Assembly: GCA_947246775.1 (NCBI GenBank)
Contig: CAMXTM010000015.1
Coordinates: forward strand, 1-14,977
DNA from: an uncultured Clostridium sp.
Lineage (GTDB): Bacteria > Bacillota > Clostridia > Lachnospirales > Anaerotignaceae
DNA length: 14,977 nt
Direction of reading: 5' to 3'
Part shown: one piece after another, positions 11,933 through 14,977 of the stretch
How the letters are laid out: each line of letters starts with the position of its first letter
Numbering within the stretch: the first letter of the stretch is position 1
Made by a program: the position numbers and the translations under genes
Notes under the pieces: generated by a model
The model's database searches: none
The model's input: the letters and a program-made list of their open reading frames with translations, nothing else
Told to the model about the DNA's origin: nothing

Positions 11933-14320
11933 TTACCCCAATATTTTTTGTGCATAATATACCGTAGCCATAGCGTCTTTTGCATAGTGGTCAGCACCAA
12001 TCATATCTGCATATTCTTGTGTCAGCACAGCACCACCTACCACTACTTTACAATCAGGCTTTTTCTCTCTCAACTGTTTTATAGTTTCTTCCATATTCGT
12101 TACAGTAGTTGTCATTAAAGCACTTAAACCAATTAATTTGATATTTTGTTCGATAGCTGTTTCTACAATGGTTTCAGGGGCAACATCTTTTCCTAAATCG
12201 ACTACATCATAGCTATAATTTTCTAAAAGCACTTTTACAATATTTTTACCTATATCATGTATATCCCCTTTTACAGTGGCTAATATGATTTTATCTTTTT
12301 TGGTTTGAACAGTGCCACTTTTGCCCATATGCACTTTTACTGCTTCAAAGGCAGATTTTGCGGCTTCTGCACTCATTAAAAGTTGTGGTAAAAATATTGT
12401 TCCCTTTTCAAACCCTTTCCCTACTATATCTAATGCTGGAATCAATTCTTGATTAATAAGTGTTAAAGGTTCTGTATTTTGTAGTCTTTGTTCTGCGGCT
12501 TCTTTTGCTCTTTCTTTTAAGCCTTTTTCGATTGCTATACCAAGGGAAATATCATTTTCGGCAGCGGGCGCAGCAGTTGTAATTGTTGCTTGTCCGCCGT
12601 ATTTGCTGATATAATCCATACAGTTATCATCTAATCCTGCTAATGCGCAGTAAGCGTAGTAAGCACGCATCATTGCTTCAGAATTTGTATTGATAATGCC
12701 TGCATTTAGACCGTTTTGCAATGCCATCGTATAAAAATTAGCTGTGATAATTTCTCTTTGTGGCAAGCCAAATGAAATATTTGATACACCTAATATGGTT
12801 TTGACATTTAGTTTTTGTTTTACCATATGCAGCGCTTTTAGTGTTTCCAATGCAGAATATTGGTCAGAACTAATTGTCATAGCAAGTACATCTATAATAA
12901 TGTCTTTACTAGAAATGCCATAGCTTTCTGCTGTTTTTACAATTTTTTGTGCTACAGCAAAACGCCCCTCTGCGGTAGCAGGAATCCCATTTTCATCTAA
13001 TGTCAGCCCAACTACCACACCACCATATTTTTTGACAATAGGAAATACTGCTTCCATAGATTCTTTTTTGCCATTGACAGAGTTAATCATTGCTTTTCCA
13101 TTATAGATACGCAATGCGTTTTCCATTGCGATAATATCAGAAGTATCTATTTGTAGTGGCAAATCAATAACACTTTGCAATTCTTTTACAACAGAAACCA
13201 ACATTTCTACTTCATTGATGTCTGGTAGACCAACATTGACATCTAATACATGAGCGCCTTTTTGCTGTTGAGAAAATCCCTCTCTTAAAATATAATCAAA
13301 GTCTTTTTCTCTCAAAGCCTGTTTAAAGCGAGATTTTCCTGTCGGATTGATGCGCTCTCCTACAATAATGGGTTTTTTACCAATTTCAACGGCGTGAGTA
13401 TAAGACGCTGTAACAGTATTGTTTTTTTCTACTAAAGGCAAAGGAGTTTTATTTTTACAATGCGCGTAAAGTGCTTTAATATGCTCGGGTGTTGTGCCGC
13501 AGCAACCACCTACAATCCAAACACCTTTGTCTACGATTTTTTTCATTTCTTGTGCAAATTCCTCTGGTAACACATCAAATACCGTTTTACCATTTTCTGC
13601 TCTAGGAAGTCCTGCATTTGGTTTTATAATAACAGGAATAGAACAACAAGAAATCATTTGTTCTGCAAGAGATAGCATTTGATGAGGACCTAAACCACAA
13701 TTCATACCAATGGCATCTACTCCAAGCCCCTCTAATATTGCTACAACAGATGGTATATCACTACCTGTAAGCAATTTGCCTTTTTCATCAAATACCACAG
13801 TAACAAATACAGGCAAATTAGTATTTTCTTTTGCAGCAAGGACTGCTGCCTTTGCTTCATAGATGTCACTCATCGTTTCGATTACAATAAGGTCAGCACC
13901 TGCCTTTTCTCCAGCAATCGCCATTTGTTTAAAAGCATTGTAAGCATTTTCAAAAGATAAATCCCCTAAAGGTTGCAATAATTTTCCTGTAGGTCCGATG
14001 TCCAATGCAACATAGCCTTTGTGGTCTTTTTGAGCTTGTTTTTCTGCCTGTTTTGCATTTTTTACGGCAGCACTAATAATTTGTTCTATACTGTAATCAA
14101 TACCCTGCAATTTAATACAGTTTGCACCAAATGTATTTGTCAATACAATATCACTGCCTGCTTCAAAATAATTTTGATGTATTTCAATGAGTGCTTGTTT
14201 ATTTTCTATATTCCAAAGTTCTGGTAGTTCTCCTGCTTGTAACCCTTTTTGTTGTAGTAATGTACCAGTTCCGCCATCAAAAAAAACAATGCGCTTTCCT
14301 AATAATTCTAATATACTCAA
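11933..14320 (-). CDS. metH: Cobalamin-dependent methionine synthase, core enzyme without reactivation domain
   Basis: A 795-residue cytoplasmic MetH that transfers the methyl of 5-methyltetrahydrofolate to homocysteine through cobalamin. Domains in order: homocysteine/zinc barrel (about 1-290; FFDGGTGTLLQ, zinc ligands Cys208 and Cys273/Cys274 in GGCCGTTPEH); pterin-binding barrel (about 315-570; VGERINPTGKS, QIDTSD, GVSNISFGLP); cobalamin cap helices (about 590-665); and the cobalamin domain with base-off ligand motif GDIHDIGKN (Asp686, His688, Gly691) and GLSALMTTT. The roughly 350-residue C-terminal reactivation domain of E. coli-type MetH (about 1,230 residues) is absent; it is supplied by the gene just upstream. 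The start is TTG at 14318-14320, with GAGG nine bases before it, five bases after that gene's stop. It could also use other methyl donors or acceptors, but all expected MetH residues are present. Confidence 0.93.
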   Translation of the reverse strand: MSILELLGKRIVFFDGGTGTLLQQKGLQAGELPELWNIENKQALIEIHQNYFEAGSDIVLTNTFGANCIKLQGIDYSIEQIISAAVKNAKQAEKQAQKDHKGYVALDIGPTGKLLQPLGDLSFENAYNAFKQMAIAGEKAGADLIVIETMSDIYEAKAAVLAAKENTNLPVFVTVVFDEKGKLLTGSDIPSVVAILEGLGVDAIGMNCGLGPHQMLSLAEQMISCCSIPVIIKPNAGLPRAENGKTVFDVLPEEFAQEMKKIVDKGVWIVGGCCGTTPEHIKALYAHCKNKTPLPLVEKNNTVTASYTHAVEIGKKPIIVGERINPTGKSRFKQALREKDFDYILREGFSQQQKGAHVLDVNVGLPDINEVEMLVSVVKELQSVIDLPLQIDTSDIIAMENALRIYNGKAMINSVNGKKESMEAVFPIVKKYGGVVVGLTLDENGIPATAEGRFAVAQKIVKTAESYGISSKDIIIDVLAMTISSDQYSALETLKALHMVKQKLNVKTILGVSNISFGLPQREIITANFYTMALQNGLNAGIINTNSEAMMRAYYAYCALAGLDDNCMDYISKYGGQATITTAAPAAENDISLGIAIEKGLKERAKEAAEQRLQNTEPLTLINQELIPALDIVGKGFEKGTIFLPQLLMSAEAAKSAFEAVKVHMGKSGTVQTKKDKIILATVKGDIHDIGKNIVKVLLENYSYDVVDLGKDVAPETIVETAIEQNIKLIGLSALMTTTVTNMEETIKQLREKKPDCKVVVGGAVLTQEYADMIGADHYAKDAMATVYYAQKILG

Positions 14321-14325
14321 TTATA

Positions 14326-14977
14326 TCACCCTCTCCGAAACGCACAATTAATTTTTGTGCAGTTTTCGCAACCTTTTATATTGCAATGTCTGTTTGTTTT
14401 TGAAATGCCCATAACTGCTGTAACAGATTTTGATGGTGCTAACAATAAACTATCTGTCAATGTCAAACCAATTTTTCTGGAGCAATCCAACAGTGCAATA
14501 AAATCCTTTTGATGTTTTAAGTTAAAATCACCATAACCAGGACTAAAACGTGGACGTAAAAAAAGATTTTGTTTTTCTAATTCTTGTTCAATTTGTTTTT
14601 GGCATTGGTCGCAATATTCTTCTATAACTGCTGCTGCTGCTGCCTGCATTACAACTGCCTTACTCATATCTAAGCGACTATATTTTTTAATCAATACATC
14701 AGCTTGTACTCCTAAGGTAGCAGCAAAAAGGATAACTTGTTTGCACTCTGCTATATTTTTGGAAAGATTTTTGCTTTTTATTACAATTCTATTGTCAATG
14801 ACAATTTTTTCTTGCTCTACTTCACAGTCAAATGTTTTATAAATATGATTCATAGAACATTTTTGTACGAGTTCCGTAATGCAGTCCATAGCCATTTTTT
14901 GTACTGTTTCATCTGGTATATTGTTATGATAACCTAAATAACGAAACACTTCTTTTTGAGAAATATATTTTAAATCC
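14326..14977 (-). CDS. Stand-alone MetH reactivation-domain protein, N-terminus off window
   Basis: At least 216 residues of a protein homologous to the C-terminal S-adenosylmethionine-dependent reactivation domain of methionine synthase, which re-methylates cob(II)alamin after oxidation. The AdoMet-binding signature RPRFSPGYGD and the following LTDSLLLAPSKSVTAVMGIS are both present. It ends in a cysteine cluster of spacing CX4CX2CX4C (HCNIKGCENCTKINC), which could bind metal or an iron-sulfur cluster. A GTG at 14947-14949 is in frame but lacks a ribosome binding site. The frame stays open to the window edge with family-like sequence before it (QKEVFRYLGY), so the true start is to the right. 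Its TGA lies five bases before the metH TTG: one operon, the activator first. Confidence 0.88.
   Translation of the reverse strand, partial: DLKYISQKEVFRYLGYHNNIPDETVQKMAMDCITELVQKCSMNHIYKTFDCEVEQEKIVIDNRIVIKSKNLSKNIAECKQVILFAATLGVQADVLIKKYSRLDMSKAVVMQAAAAAVIEEYCDQCQKQIEQELEKQNLFLRPRFSPGYGDFNLKHQKDFIALLDCSRKIGLTLTDSLLLAPSKSVTAVMGISKTNRHCNIKGCENCTKINCAFRRG

Noticed and set aside
14947..14949. GTG as the start of the MetH reactivation-domain protein
   Set aside because: No ribosome binding site precedes it, and family-like residues continue upstream in frame to the window edge, so the start lies outside.
1..14977. Mobile element, CRISPR array, tRNA or rRNA genes
   Set aside because: No transposase, integrase or relaxase sequence, regularly spaced long repeats, or structural RNA signatures were seen on either strand.

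Overview
This is a low-GC, AT-rich window typical of a Clostridia-type Firmicute. A Lachnospirales-like anaerobe is likely, but the species cannot be named from sequence alone. The evidence is Gram-positive style AGGAGG ribosome binding sites, a soj/spo0J-type parAB pair with canonical parS sites, a DUF4446 gene directly behind parB, and a cobalamin-dependent methionine synthase whose reactivation domain is a separate gene. No transposase, integrase, rRNA, tRNA or CRISPR array is visible.

Layout. Positions 1-248 hold the 3' end of a DIP1984-family gene. Positions 486-2951 hold three minus-strand genes: a DUF2000 protein, an AraC-type regulator and a second, MsmR/RafR-like AraC regulator. A 327-base gap at 897-1223 carries nine copies of a GTGACAAAA-type motif. 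The MsmR-like regulator is divergent from a plus-strand sugar operon at 3161-8329. That operon encodes a one-chain PTS permease (IIBCA), a Cof-type HAD phosphatase and a cytoplasmic GH36 alpha-galactosidase, and it ends at a strong terminator. A small two-helix membrane protein follows at 8577-8801.

Positions 8831-11931 form the chromosome segregation module. Two parS sites lie upstream, the second abutting the -35 of the parA promoter. Then come parA, parB and a DUF4446 membrane protein with an unusually long charged tail. After a bidirectional terminator, a third parS sits between that terminator and the convergent metH. Positions 11933-14977 are a minus-strand methionine synthase unit: the reactivation domain gene (running off the right edge) followed five bases later by a short, 795-residue MetH.

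The sugar operon reads as a self-contained alpha-galactoside utilisation unit: sensing, phosphorylating import, a possible dephosphorylation step, and cleavage inside the cell. Its biochemical logic is not obvious. A PTS delivers phosphorylated sugar, whereas a classical GH36 enzyme acts on unphosphorylated substrate, and the intervening HAD phosphatase could bridge the two. The most interesting signals are this operon, the DUF4446 tail fusion, the GTGACAAAA cluster, and the intercistronic hairpin ahead of the galactosidase.
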